A stretch of DNA of 49,070 nucleotides from JBEIFW01 sp046081125 (GTDB lineage Bacteria > Actinomycetota > Acidimicrobiia > Acidimicrobiales > Ilumatobacteraceae), in assembly GCA_046081125.1 (NCBI GenBank), contig JBJTVH010000114.1, positions 1 through 49,070 of the forward strand. The letters are read 5' to 3'. Under the pieces are notes generated by a model. The model did not search any database. It saw only the letters and a list, made by a program, of their open reading frames with translations, and was not told where the DNA came from. A program made the translations under genes and the position numbers. Shown piece by piece: positions 24,228-32,269 of the stretch (the first letter of the stretch is position 1; the number at the start of each line of letters is the position of its first letter).

Positions 24228-24667
24228 CGCCGCTCCGGGCTGGTGAGGCGCACCTCGGGGCCGGGGCTCGCGTCGTTGCGCCAGGTGCGCACGACCGCAT
24301 CGAGGCGCCGGGTCTCGGTGTCGGCCGGGGTGTTCGCCGCCACCCAGGCCAGCGCATGCTCGAGGTCGTCGAGCACGGCGGCGAGACCGGCGTCGGCGTG
24401 CTGGCGCTGATCCGGGTACGACAGGCCGCTGCCGCGCACGAGCGTCGCCCACGTGTAGCCACCCGGCCACGGCTCGCCCACCGGCACCCGGCGGCCGTCG
24501 TCGAGCACGCGCACCACCTCGGCCTGCCATTCGGTCGACTCGGGGAACATCTGCCAGCCGAGCTCACGGTGCGGGCTGTGGTATCCCCGCACGAGGAACC
24601 CGAGTTGGGCGACGACGACGGCCACGACGACGACCCGGCGGGCCAGGACGCGGCGGCGGGGGTCCAT
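24224..24667 (-). CDS. Hypothetical protein with N-terminal membrane anchor, HTTM partner
   Basis: A 147-residue protein: a basic N-terminus (MDPRRRVLARR) followed by a hydrophobic segment VVVVAVVVAQLGFLVRG (signal anchor), then a soluble extracytoplasmic part with SPHRELGWQMFPESTEWQAEVVRV. Genes for HTTM membrane proteins often adjoin genes for such short single-pass proteins, and this pair is coupled by a GTGA overlap, so a complex is plausible. I do not recognise a named family with confidence. ATG 24667 is used; a GTG at 24673 is also in frame. TAGCCT stands 9 bases upstream. Confidence 0.7.
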   Translation of the reverse strand: MDPRRRVLARRVVVVAVVVAQLGFLVRGYHSPHRELGWQMFPESTEWQAEVVRVLDDGRRVPVGEPWPGGYTWATLVRGSGLSYPDQRQHADAGLAAVLDDLEHALAWVAANTPADTETRRLDAVVRTWRNDASPGPEVRLTSPERR

Positions 24668-24695
24668 CGCCACGCGAGGCTAGGGGCCGGGTCGC

Positions 24696-24701
24696 TAGCG
24701 T
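24696..24701 (+). promoter_or_regulatory. Putative -10 hexamer (TAGCGT) for tRNA-Leu
   Basis: TAGCGT lies 11 bases before the first base of the mature tRNA, a plausible promoter position with a very short 5' leader. Confidence 0.42.
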
Positions 24702-24712
24702 GCGTCGGCCAC

Positions 24713-24794
24713 GCGGGTGTGGCGGAACTGGCAGACGCACTGGATTTAGGTTCCAGCGGTTCACACCGTGGGGGTTCGAGTCCCCCCGCCCGCA
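24713..24794 (+). tRNA. tRNA-Leu (anticodon TAG)
   Basis: The acceptor arms GCGGGTG (24713-24719) and CGCCCGC (24787-24793) pair with one G-T wobble; the anticodon stem CTGGA/TCCAG encloses the loop TTTAGGT with anticodon TAG, reading CUA/CUG leucine codons. A long variable arm marks a class II tRNA, and the T arm GGGGG-TTCGAGT-CCCCC is perfect. The discriminator base is A and the CCA end is not encoded. Confidence 0.95.
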
Positions 24795-24860
24795 CCGGCC
24801 ACACCGCCGCACCGGCGGCTTGCGGGGCGCGGGTTCTTGGGTGACGGGGCGGCCGAGTCG

Positions 24861-24866
24861 TAGCGT
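24861..24866 (+). promoter_or_regulatory. Putative promoter (TTGGGT-N18-TAGCGT) for the double CoA transferase
   Basis: TAGCGT lies 6 bases before the ATG at 24873, with TTGGGT (24837-24842) 18 bases upstream as a -35 candidate. No ribosome binding site is present, so a leaderless transcript is likely. Confidence 0.48.
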
Positions 24867-24872
24867 CGGGGA

Positions 24873-27281
24873 ATGCCGCATGCGCTGGGGGGCCTGCGGG
24901 TCCTCGACCTGACCACCGGTCCCGTCGGCGGGATCGCCACGATGGTGCTCGGCGATGCCGGTGCCGACGTGGTCAAGGTGGAACCGCCCGGCGGCGACCG
25001 GTTCCGGTCCCTTTCTGCCAGCCCGCTGTGGTTGCGGGGCAAGCGCAGCGTCGTGCTCGACCTGCACACCGGCAGCGGCCGGGCCGACCTGCACCGCCTC
25101 GTCGCGACGGCCGACGTGCTCGTGGTGTCCGGACCGCCGTCGCGGGCCCGCGGCTGGGGCGTCGACACCGAGGCCGCGGCACTGCTGCGGCCCGACCTGG
25201 TCCACTGCTCGATCACCGGCTGGGGGCCCGCCGGCCCGTTCGCCGAGTTGCCCGGCTACGACGGTGCCGTCGCGGCCCGCAGCGGGCGGATGCTCGCCTT
25301 CGAACGCCAGCTGCGCCGCGGCGGCCCGGTGTTCAGCGCGGTGCCGGTGTCGCACCACGTGGCCGCCATGGGCGCGGTGCAGGGCATCGCTGCGGCGCTG
25401 GTGGCCCGTGCCCGTCACGGCGGCCCGCAGCGGGTGGAGACCAGCTTGTTGCAGAGCCTGTTGCCGTTCGATCTCGTCGAGCTGCTGATCGTCGAGATGG
25501 CCGAACGCCAGGGGATCGAGGCGCCCAACATCACCGCCGCCGGCGGCGACCTGCCGACGCTCAACTACCACCCGGTGATGGCGGCCGACGGGGTGTGGAT
25601 CCAGTGCGGCAACCTGCTCGAGCATCTGCTGCTCGCGTTCCTCGACGCGATCGACCTCCTCGGGGACCTGCTCGCCGACGAGCGGTTCATCGATCCGCCT
25701 GCGCTGTGGGGCCCCGAGGCCGTCGAGGTCGCCCGGGACAAGATCCTCACCCGGGTCCAGGAGCGCACCGCTGCGGAATGGATGGCGATCCTCCACGCCA
25801 ACGGCAACGTCGCCGCCGAGCCGTTCCTCACCACCGCCGCCGGGCTCTATCACGTCGATCTGGTGGCCAACGGCGACGTCGTCACCGTCGAGGACCCCGC
25901 CCGGGGCCCGGTGCGGATGGTGGGCCGCTTGGCAGAGTTCACCGGGACGCCGGCGGTGATCGATCGCCCGGCCCCGACGGTCGGCCAGCACACCGCCGAG
26001 GTGCTGGCCGACGCCCCCGCTGCGCTCGTTGCGCCCGCAACGGGCATGCCGGGCGGTGCGGGCGGACCGGCAGCCCGGCCGGGTGAGCCGTTGGCCGGCA
26101 TCACCGTCGTCGAGTTCGCGACGATCATCGCCGCCCCGCTGTCGACCAGCATGCTGGCCGACCTCGGCGCCCGGGTGATCCGCGTCGAGGTCCCCGAGGG
26201 CGACCCGTACCGGCACCTGGTCGCCGCCGGCACCGTCGCGGCGAAGACGACGGCCGGCAAGGAATCGATCTGCCTCGACCTGAAGACCCCCGAGGGGCGG
26301 GCGATCGCCCGGCAGTTGGTGGCCGGCGCCGATGTCCTGGTGCACAACTACCGGCCCGGGGTCGCCGAACGGCTCGGCCTCGGCGAGGCCGAGTTGCGCG
26401 CCGAGCACCCCCGGCTGATCTGGGTGTCGATCGCGGGCTACGGGCGCCACAGCCCGAGCGCCAACCGCCCCGCCACCCACCCGTGCGCCGGGGCGGCGAT
26501 GGGCGGCGCCGCGTTCCAGTCCGGCGTCGCGCTCGACACGCCGTGCCCCACCCTCGCCGACGTGCGCGAGATCTCCCGGCAGCTCATCCGGGCCAACGAG
26601 TCGAACCCGGACCCGAACACCTCGGTCGTGGCCGCCGCGGCGACGCTGCTCGCGCTCGTGGCCCGGGAACGCCACGGGATCGGCCAGGCGGTGTACGTGA
26701 ACATGCTCGCCGCGAACCTGTATGCGAACGCAGACGACGCCGTCGCCTACGCCGGCAAGGCCCCCCGCCGCCGACCCGACCCGGCGCTGCACGGTCTGGG
26801 CTCGGGATACCGGCTCCACCGCACCGCCGGGGACGGTTGGCTGTTCCTGGCCGTGACCAGCGACGCGGAACGAGCCCGGGCCGCCGCCGTGCTCGGGGTC
26901 TCCCCCGTCACGCTCGCCGACGGTGCCGGCGAGGCCCTCGCGGCGGTGTTCGCCACCCGCAGCTCCGCCGAGTGGGAGGCGGCGTTCACCTCGGCCGGGG
27001 TGGCCGGCGTGCGCGCCGATGCCGCCACCCCGGGCAAGGCCTTCGCCCACGATCCGCTGTTCCTGGACAACGGGTTCACCCCGGAGTGCACCCATACCCG
27101 GTTCGGGACCCACCGCCGGTGGGGGCCGGTCGTGCGGGTCGACGGTGGCCGTGCGGCGTACGGGCCCGGGGTGCTCGCCGGGGAGCACACCGACGCCGTG
27201 CTCACCGAGCTGGGCTACGACTGCGCAGCGATCGCCGACCTGCGGGCCCGGCGCATCGTCGCGTCCGAACCGGTCTCGTGA
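24873..27281 (+). CDS. Double-length CaiB/BaiF CoA transferase (two fused domains)
   Basis: The 802-residue protein contains two consecutive class III CoA transferase units. The first (about 1-390) starts LRVLDLTTGPVGGIATMVLGDAGADVVKVEPP and keeps the catalytic-type Asp in LPGYDGAVAA (D130). After a Gly/Ala/Pro linker (about 390-406) the second starts ITVVEFATIIAAPLSTSMLADLGARVIRVE, but the equivalent of G-Y-D reads THPCAGAAMGG near residue 537, so the catalytic Asp is missing. Normal class III enzymes are homodimers of interlocked 400-residue chains; this one may be an intramolecular heterodimer with one active site. Substrate unknown. Confidence 0.87.
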   Translation: MPHALGGLRVLDLTTGPVGGIATMVLGDAGADVVKVEPPGGDRFRSLSASPLWLRGKRSVVLDLHTGSGRADLHRLVATADVLVVSGPPSRARGWGVDTEAAALLRPDLVHCSITGWGPAGPFAELPGYDGAVAARSGRMLAFERQLRRGGPVFSAVPVSHHVAAMGAVQGIAAALVARARHGGPQRVETSLLQSLLPFDLVELLIVEMAERQGIEAPNITAAGGDLPTLNYHPVMAADGVWIQCGNLLEHLLLAFLDAIDLLGDLLADERFIDPPALWGPEAVEVARDKILTRVQERTAAEWMAILHANGNVAAEPFLTTAAGLYHVDLVANGDVVTVEDPARGPVRMVGRLAEFTGTPAVIDRPAPTVGQHTAEVLADAPAALVAPATGMPGGAGGPAARPGEPLAGITVVEFATIIAAPLSTSMLADLGARVIRVEVPEGDPYRHLVAAGTVAAKTTAGKESICLDLKTPEGRAIARQLVAGADVLVHNYRPGVAERLGLGEAELRAEHPRLIWVSIAGYGRHSPSANRPATHPCAGAAMGGAAFQSGVALDTPCPTLADVREISRQLIRANESNPDPNTSVVAAAATLLALVARERHGIGQAVYVNMLAANLYANADDAVAYAGKAPRRRPDPALHGLGSGYRLHRTAGDGWLFLAVTSDAERARAAAVLGVSPVTLADGAGEALAAVFATRSSAEWEAAFTSAGVAGVRADAATPGKAFAHDPLFLDNGFTPECTHTRFGTHRRWGPVVRVDGGRAAYGPGVLAGEHTDAVLTELGYDCAAIADLRARRIVASEPVS

Positions 27282-27312
27282 CCGTCGAGCACACGGGCGC
27301 GAAGCGCTGACC

Positions 27313-27318
27313 TAGGCT
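27313..27318 (+). promoter_or_regulatory. Putative -10 hexamer (TAGGCT) for the kinase at 27346
   Basis: TAGGCT lies 27 bases before the ATG and a G-rich stretch (GGGGGG near 27333) falls between, so a short leader is likely. Confidence 0.35.
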
Positions 27319-27345
27319 TCGGCCCTCGCATCGGGGGGTGCGCAC

Positions 27346-28413
27346 ATGGAACGACCGACCAGCGTCCAGGACGATCTCGTGCCGTGGCTCGGCCACGTGC
27401 TCGCCGGCCACGGGGCCCTCGCCGACGCCGAGCTCACCGTCATCGGGCAGGGTGAGGGCTTCGTCGGGCAGCTGGCCCGGGCCCGGCTGCAGTGGTCCGA
27501 GCAGGCGCCGGGGGCACCCGCATCGGTGATCGTGAAGCTGCCCACGGCCGACCCGACCGGGCGCACGATGGGTCAGCTCATGGGGCTCTACGACCGGGAG
27601 CACCGCTTCTACGCCGAACTCGCCGCCGAGGTGCCCGTGCGGGTGCCCCGGGCGTACGCGAACCTCGCCGATCCCGCCGCCGGGTGGTGGGCCCTCGTGC
27701 TCGAGGACCTCGCACCGATGCGGCCCGGCGATCAGGTGCTCGGCGCCGACGCTGCGACCGCCCGGGTGGCCGTCGAGCAGATCGCCCGGTTCCATGCGCA
27801 CTTCTACCGCCGGTCGCTCGACGATCTGGCGTGGATGCCGCCGCTGATCGGGCCGATGACGCAGATGGTCGTGCCGATGTTCGAGTCGTCGTGGCCGGCG
27901 TTCGTCGAGCAGTACGGCGCGAAGGTGCCCGAGCGGGCCTTGCGGTGGACCGAGGCGTTCGCCCCCAAGGTGCCAGCGTGGATGGAGACCTACGCCTCGG
28001 TGCCGGTCACCGTGGTGCACGGCGACTACCGGCTCGACAACCTGTTCTTCGGCGACGCCGGCGAGTTCGCCATGATCGACTGGCAGATGCCGATGCGGGT
28101 GCCCGGCTCGAGCGACCTCGTCTACTTCCTGCTCACCAACCTGACGGCCGTGGTCCGTCGGGCCCACGAGCGCGAGCTGATCGAGCTGTACATCGACACG
28201 TTGCGGCGCAACGGGATCGGCGAGGACCTGCTCCCCGGCGAGATCGTGCGTCGCGGTTACCGCGAGGGTGCGTTGCTGTACGCGGTCATGTTCGTGTCCA
28301 CCGTCGGCTACGAGCGGGCCAACGCGCGCGGTGAGGCGTTCTTCGACGCGCTCGTCGGACGCACCTTCACCGCCGTCGACGACCTCGACGCCGGTACGCT
28401 GCTCGGGGTTTGA
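27346..28413 (+). CDS. Phosphotransferase family protein (EcKinase/aminoglycoside phosphotransferase-like)
   Basis: The 355-residue protein has the small-molecule kinase fold: VIVKLP with the ATP-binding Lys near residue 60, a YDREHRFYAEL segment, LVLEDLAP hinge, the catalytic loop HGDYRLDNLFF (H225, D227) and the metal-binding MIDWQ. It belongs with the ecdysteroid-kinase-like/DUF1679 set rather than with true antibiotic-resistance enzymes. Two further relatives are at 44570 and 45619. Many actinobacterial members lie beside CoA ligases and transferases, as here, but the substrate is unknown. Confidence 0.83.
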   Translation: MERPTSVQDDLVPWLGHVLAGHGALADAELTVIGQGEGFVGQLARARLQWSEQAPGAPASVIVKLPTADPTGRTMGQLMGLYDREHRFYAELAAEVPVRVPRAYANLADPAAGWWALVLEDLAPMRPGDQVLGADAATARVAVEQIARFHAHFYRRSLDDLAWMPPLIGPMTQMVVPMFESSWPAFVEQYGAKVPERALRWTEAFAPKVPAWMETYASVPVTVVHGDYRLDNLFFGDAGEFAMIDWQMPMRVPGSSDLVYFLLTNLTAVVRRAHERELIELYIDTLRRNGIGEDLLPGEIVRRGYREGALLYAVMFVSTVGYERANARGEAFFDALVGRTFTAVDDLDAGTLLGV

Positions 28414-28427
28414 CCGGCCCGCCGTCG

Positions 28428-28964
28428 TCAGACCGGTTCGAGCGGCCGGAACGGTCCCGGGGGCGTGGCGAGCTCGATGCCGTCCCCCGGTCGCACGGTG
28501 CCACCGGCGACGACGACGCCCATCACCCCGGCGCGGCGCACCAGCTCGCCGGCCGGGCCCCGGGCGAGCACGGCGGCCTGCAGACCGGGGGCGACACCGT
28601 CGAGCTGCGCACACGGGTTGCGCAGCCCGGTCACGGCGACGAGCGCGTCGCCGAGGCCGAGCACCGTGCCCGTCGACAGGCCGAGCAGGTCGATCCCCTG
28701 CGTCGTGACGTTCTCGCCGAGCACGCCCGGCGCCACCGGGAAGCCACGGGCGGCCAGCTCGTCGAGCAGCTCGATCCCGAGCAGGTGCACCTGGCGCAGG
28801 TTCGGTCGGGTCGGATCGATCACGACCCGCCCTCGGTGCCGGACCGTTGCGCCGCAATGCGCATCGCCGGCCACCCCGAGCCCGGCCAGGAGCACGACCG
28901 CGTCCTGCGTGACCTTGGCGAACCGGTGGGAGCCGTCGGCATGGACCGCCACCACCGTGCTCAT
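28428..28964 (-). CDS. MOSC domain protein
   Basis: The 178-residue protein is a stand-alone MOSC domain. The motif GENVTTQGIDLLGL (residues 83-96) and the conserved Cys in LRNPCAQLD (C118) are present. MOSC domains bind a molybdenum cofactor or carry sulfur in molybdopterin enzymes such as YiiM-like N-hydroxylated base reductases. No molybdenum cofactor genes are nearby. The ATG overlaps the stop of the alpha/beta hydrolase gene (ATGA), so both are co-transcribed. Confidence 0.85.
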   Translation of the reverse strand: MSTVVAVHADGSHRFAKVTQDAVVLLAGLGVAGDAHCGATVRHRGRVVIDPTRPNLRQVHLLGIELLDELAARGFPVAPGVLGENVTTQGIDLLGLSTGTVLGLGDALVAVTGLRNPCAQLDGVAPGLQAAVLARGPAGELVRRAGVMGVVVAGGTVRPGDGIELATPPGPFRPLEPV

Positions 28965-29815
28965 GCGCCGGTGACGAAAGCGCGCACGACGGCGAGGGCC
29001 CGCTCGGGTTCGTCGCGGTAGACGCCGTGCCCGCTCGCCGCGAAGCGTTCGAACCGGACCGACGGGCTACGCCGTAGTCCGGCGACGATCTCCTCGGACA
29101 GCTCGATCGGGCAGATCGGGTCGTGCTCACCGGCGAGGACGAGCACCGGGCAGGCGATCCGGGCGAGGTCGTCGCGCAGGTCCATCGCCCGGTGCGGCCC
29201 GTTGAAGAACCATTGCGAAACATCGTTGCGCCGCATGATCGCTTTGGATTCGAGCGGGTTGCCGGGCCGGCGGGTGTAGTGCGGGCCGCAGACCTGCAGG
29301 TAATGGGCGGCCTGTTCGGGGGTGGGTCCGGCGAGGAACACCGCAGCTGCGGCGGCGGCCTCGTCGCCGCCGAGCCGGCGGAACACCTCGACGGACCGGT
29401 CGGCGTCGAGCCGGGCGGCGGTGGAGCTGAGCACGATCCCCGCCGGGTGGTCGGGGTGGCGGGCGGCGTAGCGCTGGGCGACGAACCCGCCGAAGCTGTT
29501 GCCGAGCACCCAGGGCCCGCTCACCCCGAGCGCATCGCACAGCCGCACCACGTCGTCGGCCCACACGTCGAGATCCCATTCGTCACGCGGCCGGTCGTCG
29601 CTGCGCCCTTGGGAGCGGTGGTCGTACACGATCACCTGGGCGACGTCGCGCAGTTCGGTGAGCACACCGGTCTTGAACGAGGAATGGTCCATCCCCGGGC
29701 CGCCGTGGAGCAGCAGCACCGTCGGACGTTCGACGAGCCCGTCGCCGTCGGGCACCCAGCCGAACCCGTCGACGTCCACGAACAGCCGGACCCCACCGCC
29801 GATGTCGATGCGCAC
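28961..29815 (-). CDS. Alpha/beta hydrolase (proline iminopeptidase-like)
   Basis: The 284-residue hydrolase has the oxyanion motif HGGPG (residues 37-41), the nucleophile elbow GNSFGG (S106), the acid in LAGEHDPICP and the histidine in ASGHGVY. HGGPG and the overall spacing resemble proline iminopeptidases (S33 peptidases), but related esterases share them, so substrate specificity is open. GTG start, with TAGCCT 6 bases upstream; that hexamer contains the TAG stop of the preceding solute-binding-like gene. No signal peptide. Confidence 0.82.
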   Translation of the reverse strand: MRIDIGGGVRLFVDVDGFGWVPDGDGLVERPTVLLLHGGPGMDHSSFKTGVLTELRDVAQVIVYDHRSQGRSDDRPRDEWDLDVWADDVVRLCDALGVSGPWVLGNSFGGFVAQRYAARHPDHPAGIVLSSTAARLDADRSVEVFRRLGGDEAAAAAAVFLAGPTPEQAAHYLQVCGPHYTRRPGNPLESKAIMRRNDVSQWFFNGPHRAMDLRDDLARIACPVLVLAGEHDPICPIELSEEIVAGLRRSPSVRFERFAASGHGVYRDEPERALAVVRAFVTGA

Positions 29816-29821
29816 CGGCCC

Positions 29822-29827
29822 AGGCTA
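29822..29827 (-). promoter_or_regulatory. Putative -10 hexamer (TAGCCT) overlapping a stop codon
   Basis: On the minus strand TAGCCT begins with the TAG stop of the solute-binding-like gene and is followed by 6 bases and the GTG of the hydrolase gene. Confidence 0.42.
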
Positions 29828-30613
29828 CGCGGGTGGTGCGACGCTCAGCCCGACCACCCCGTGGGCGGCGATGCGTTCGGCGACGAAGCCGCTCGCCTTG
29901 CAGTCCTCGACGAAGGCCCGCAGGTAGGCGATGCCGGCCTCGTCACGCCCACGCGGGGTGCCGACGGCTTGCTGCACCGACGAGAAGCTGCCGGGCAGCA
30001 CCCGGGAGCCGGGCAGCTTGGCGGCGTCGCCCAGCAGGCCGGGCCGCAGACCGGCGAGGGCGTCGAGGCCCTCGTCGACGAAGAGCTCGAACGATCCCGA
30101 CAGCGTGGCCGGACGGCGCAGCTCGGCGTGGCGCAGGTTGCGCTCCAGCCACAGGTCGAACGCCGCCCGGGGCGCGGACGCGATCCGGACCCCGGGCCGG
30201 TCGACCTCGGCGGCGTCCGTGAACGGCGAACCCGCCGGCACGAGGTAGGTGCACTCGATCTCGCAGTAGGCGGCCGTGAACGCGATCGACTCGGCCCGGG
30301 CCGGTTCGGCTCCGATGTTCCCGATGTCCCACACCCCGGCGGTGGCGTCGTCGGCGAGTTCGCCCGGCGAGCGGTAGCGCACCAGGGCGAACCCGACCCC
30401 GAGCCGGCGGGCGAGCTCGGCGGCCAGGTCGGGCGACACCCCGACCGGGTCGCCGGTGTCGGTGCGGCCGGTGACGAGCAGGAAGTTGCTCAGGTTGATC
30501 GCGGCGCGCAACACCCCGGTGGGTGCGAGTGCGGCAACCGCAGCGGGCGACGGGTCGGCGATCAACGGCGGTAGCCCGGGTCCGACGGCCAGTTCGGTTG
30601 GAACAGGTGCCAT
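29825..30613 (-). CDS. Solute-binding protein family 3-like protein without signal peptide
   Basis: The 262-residue protein resembles transporter substrate-binding proteins of family 3: ALAPTGVLRAAINLSNF, GVSPDLAAELARRLGV, YCEIECTYLVPAGSPF, GVRIASAPRAAFDLWLERNL and a C-terminal GTPRGRDEAGIAYLRAFVEDCKASGFV. It has no N-terminal signal or lipobox and no ABC transporter genes beside it, so it may be a cytoplasmic ligand-binding protein. The ATG at 30613 overlaps the end of the acyltransferase gene by 52 bases; a GTG at 30514 would avoid the overlap but would remove the conserved start of the family. Confidence 0.75.
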   Translation of the reverse strand: MAPVPTELAVGPGLPPLIADPSPAAVAALAPTGVLRAAINLSNFLLVTGRTDTGDPVGVSPDLAAELARRLGVGFALVRYRSPGELADDATAGVWDIGNIGAEPARAESIAFTAAYCEIECTYLVPAGSPFTDAAEVDRPGVRIASAPRAAFDLWLERNLRHAELRRPATLSGSFELFVDEGLDALAGLRPGLLGDAAKLPGSRVLPGSFSSVQQAVGTPRGRDEAGIAYLRAFVEDCKASGFVAERIAAHGVVGLSVAPPA

Positions 30614-31491
30614 TGCTCGGGTGAGCGGCGGATCAACGCTTCGAGGCGGTAGGCCAGCTCCTGGGTGAGCGCCGTGACGTCGTTGCGGAGCGACTTGGTG
30701 CGCTCGAACAGGATCGGCGGCCCGGTGGAGCCGAAGTGCCCGTCCCGGGTGCCGGTGAAGTACACCGCGGTCGGCAGCAGCGCGGCTCCGGTCCGCAATG
30801 CGAGGGTCGCCGGACCGGCCGGCAGGGTGGTCCGTTCGCCGAAGAATTCCACCTCGACGCCGCCGCCCTGGAGGTCTCGATCGCACAGGAGGCAGACGAT
30901 CTCGTTGGCCCGCAACGCCTTCAGGACCGCCGAGCCGGCCTGCGGCCCGAGCGGGACGACGTCCATTCCCAGCGAGCGCCGCCACGACACGAACCATTCG
31001 AACAGCTCGGGCGGTTCGATCGGTTCGACCACGACGGTGAGCCGGTGGTTCCGTTGCGCCAGCCACCGCCCGGCCCATTCCCAGCCGCCGAGGTGCGGCA
31101 GGGCGAGGATCACCCCGTTGCCGGCGGCGAGGCCGTCGCGGACGTGGGTGTCGTAGCCGACGGTGTACTGCCCGGCGTCGATCTCGGCGTCGGTGAGCGA
31201 CGGCAGCCGGAAGCTCTCCACCCAGTACCGGGTGTAGGAGTCGAACGCCGCCTGCACCAGCAGCCACAGCTCGAGGCGGCCCACCCGTGGCCCGAGCGCT
31301 CGGCGCAGGTTCCGCTCGACGATCACCCGGCGGTTGCGCATCCCTTGGGAGAACAGCAGCCCGAGCCACGCCGCCGAGGAGTCGGTGAGGGTGCGCGGCA
31401 GCGTGCGCACGGCCGCCGACGCCAGTTTGAACGAGGCGAGCCCGAGATCGTCGAACAACGGGTCGCGCGCCCGGTCAGCGGGGGGTGCCAC
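30562..31491 (-). CDS. LpxL/PatA-like lysophospholipid acyltransferase
   Basis: The 309-residue protein belongs to the HtrB/LpxL acyltransferase family, with the H(x4)E motif in HLGGWE (H133, E138), an N-terminal hydrophobic stretch and CLLCDRDLQGGGVEVEFFG, which is common in this family. Lying 3 bases after a PgsA-like phosphatidylinositol synthase, as mycobacterial patA does, it is probably a phosphatidylinositol mannoside acyltransferase or a relative acting at the inner face of the membrane. The mannosyltransferase PimA normally next in order is absent here. GTG start. Confidence 0.82.
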   Translation of the reverse strand: MAPPADRARDPLFDDLGLASFKLASAAVRTLPRTLTDSSAAWLGLLFSQGMRNRRVIVERNLRRALGPRVGRLELWLLVQAAFDSYTRYWVESFRLPSLTDAEIDAGQYTVGYDTHVRDGLAAGNGVILALPHLGGWEWAGRWLAQRNHRLTVVVEPIEPPELFEWFVSWRRSLGMDVVPLGPQAGSAVLKALRANEIVCLLCDRDLQGGGVEVEFFGERTTLPAGPATLALRTGAALLPTAVYFTGTRDGHFGSTGPPILFERTKSLRNDVTALTQELAYRLEALIRRSPEQWHLFQPNWPSDPGYRR

Positions 31492-31494
31492 GGG

Positions 31495-32175
31495 TCAGGC
31501 GGCGCGACGCCGACGGATAGCCGACCGCTGGCTCGACCGGGCGGTGCGCCGGGTGGTGCGGCGCAGCCGGCGGGCTTCGATCCGGGCGGCGGTCACCGGG
31601 GCCACCGCCGCCTGCTTCCACACCTTCACGAACCGTTGCACGGCCGTGATCGACGTGAGCACCAGCATGAGCCACAGCACGGGGACCAGCAGCACCTCGA
31701 GCAGCAGTCCGACGCACAGCGCGATGACCCGTTCGGCCCGTTCCATCAGACCGCCCTTGGCGTCCAGGCCGAGCGACTCGGCCTTGGCCCGCTGGTAGGA
31801 GATCAGCTGCGACACGACGAGCACGGCGACCGGGAGCATCGCGAGCGCGCCCTCGTCGGTGAGGTACCAGGCGACACCACCGAACAGCAGCGCATCGGTG
31901 ACCCGGTCCGCGACCGAATCGAAGAACGCGCCACGGGGGCTCGAGGCATTGGACGCCTTGGCGAGCGCCCCGTCGAGCAGGTCGGGCAGACCGGCGAGCG
32001 CGACGAGGACCAGCCCGATGAGCAGGTGTCCCTGGGCGATCACCACGGCGGCGGCGACGGCGAAAAGCAGCCCGATCGCGGTGAGGTGATCCGGCGTGAG
32101 GCGGGTGCGCCGCAGCCGATCCCCCACGGGCTTGACCGCCCGTTCGATCGGGGCGCGGAACCGTCCGTCGAACAT
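31495..32175 (-). CDS. pgsA: CDP-alcohol phosphatidyltransferase (phosphatidylinositol phosphate synthase-like)
   Basis: The 226-residue membrane enzyme transfers a phosphatidyl group from CDP-diacylglycerol to an alcohol, probably inositol phosphate. The family motif is D65-x2-D68-G69-x2-A72-K73-x8-G82-x3-D86-x3-D90; all acidic residues are present but the usual Arg after Ala is Lys. About six hydrophobic segments follow, and the tail is strongly basic (RIEARRLRRTTRRTARSSQR). Gene order with the PatA-like acyltransferase (3 bases downstream) supports the inositol assignment. The ATG lies 7 bases after TAGCGT, on a divergent promoter facing the EF-G-like gene. Confidence 0.83.
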   Translation of the reverse strand: MFDGRFRAPIERAVKPVGDRLRRTRLTPDHLTAIGLLFAVAAAVVIAQGHLLIGLVLVALAGLPDLLDGALAKASNASSPRGAFFDSVADRVTDALLFGGVAWYLTDEGALAMLPVAVLVVSQLISYQRAKAESLGLDAKGGLMERAERVIALCVGLLLEVLLVPVLWLMLVLTSITAVQRFVKVWKQAAVAPVTAARIEARRLRRTTRRTARSSQRSAIRRRRAA

Positions 32176-32182
32176 CGGAGCC

Positions 32183-32188
32183 ACGCTA
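32183..32188 (-). promoter_or_regulatory. Putative -10 hexamer (TAGCGT) for the pgsA-acyltransferase unit
   Basis: On the minus strand TAGCGT is followed by 7 bases and the pgsA ATG; no ribosome binding site is visible. Confidence 0.45.
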
Positions 32189-32220
32189 CACCGGCCCTTC
32201 CCGTCTCCGGCGGGCATGCG

Positions 32221-32226
32221 TACGAT
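32221..32226 (+). promoter_or_regulatory. Putative -10 hexamer (TACGAT) and leader hairpin for the EF-G-like gene
   Basis: TACGAT lies 43 bases before the ATG at 32270. The leader between contains an imperfect hairpin (about 32232-32253, CGTCGG paired with CCGACG) and then GGGGG at 32256-32260 as a ribosome binding site. Confidence 0.38.
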
Positions 32227-32269
32227 GCGCCCGTCGGGCTTCGCCCGCCGACGAAGGGGGTTCGTCGTC

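Noticed and set aside
24713..24872. tRNA-linked genomic island attachment site
   Set aside because: No integrase and no second copy of the tRNA 3' end were seen in the window, and the composition on the right does not change.
24564..27188. An 874-codon minus-strand open frame opposite the double CoA transferase
   Set aside because: The plus-strand frame shows two clear CoA transferase units; the minus frame has no recognisable domain and also covers the tRNA gene.
27346..28413. Antibiotic resistance (aminoglycoside phosphotransferase)
   Set aside because: The fold and catalytic loop are shared, but the sequence fits the EcKinase/DUF1679-like set found next to lipid genes, with two paralogues in the window.
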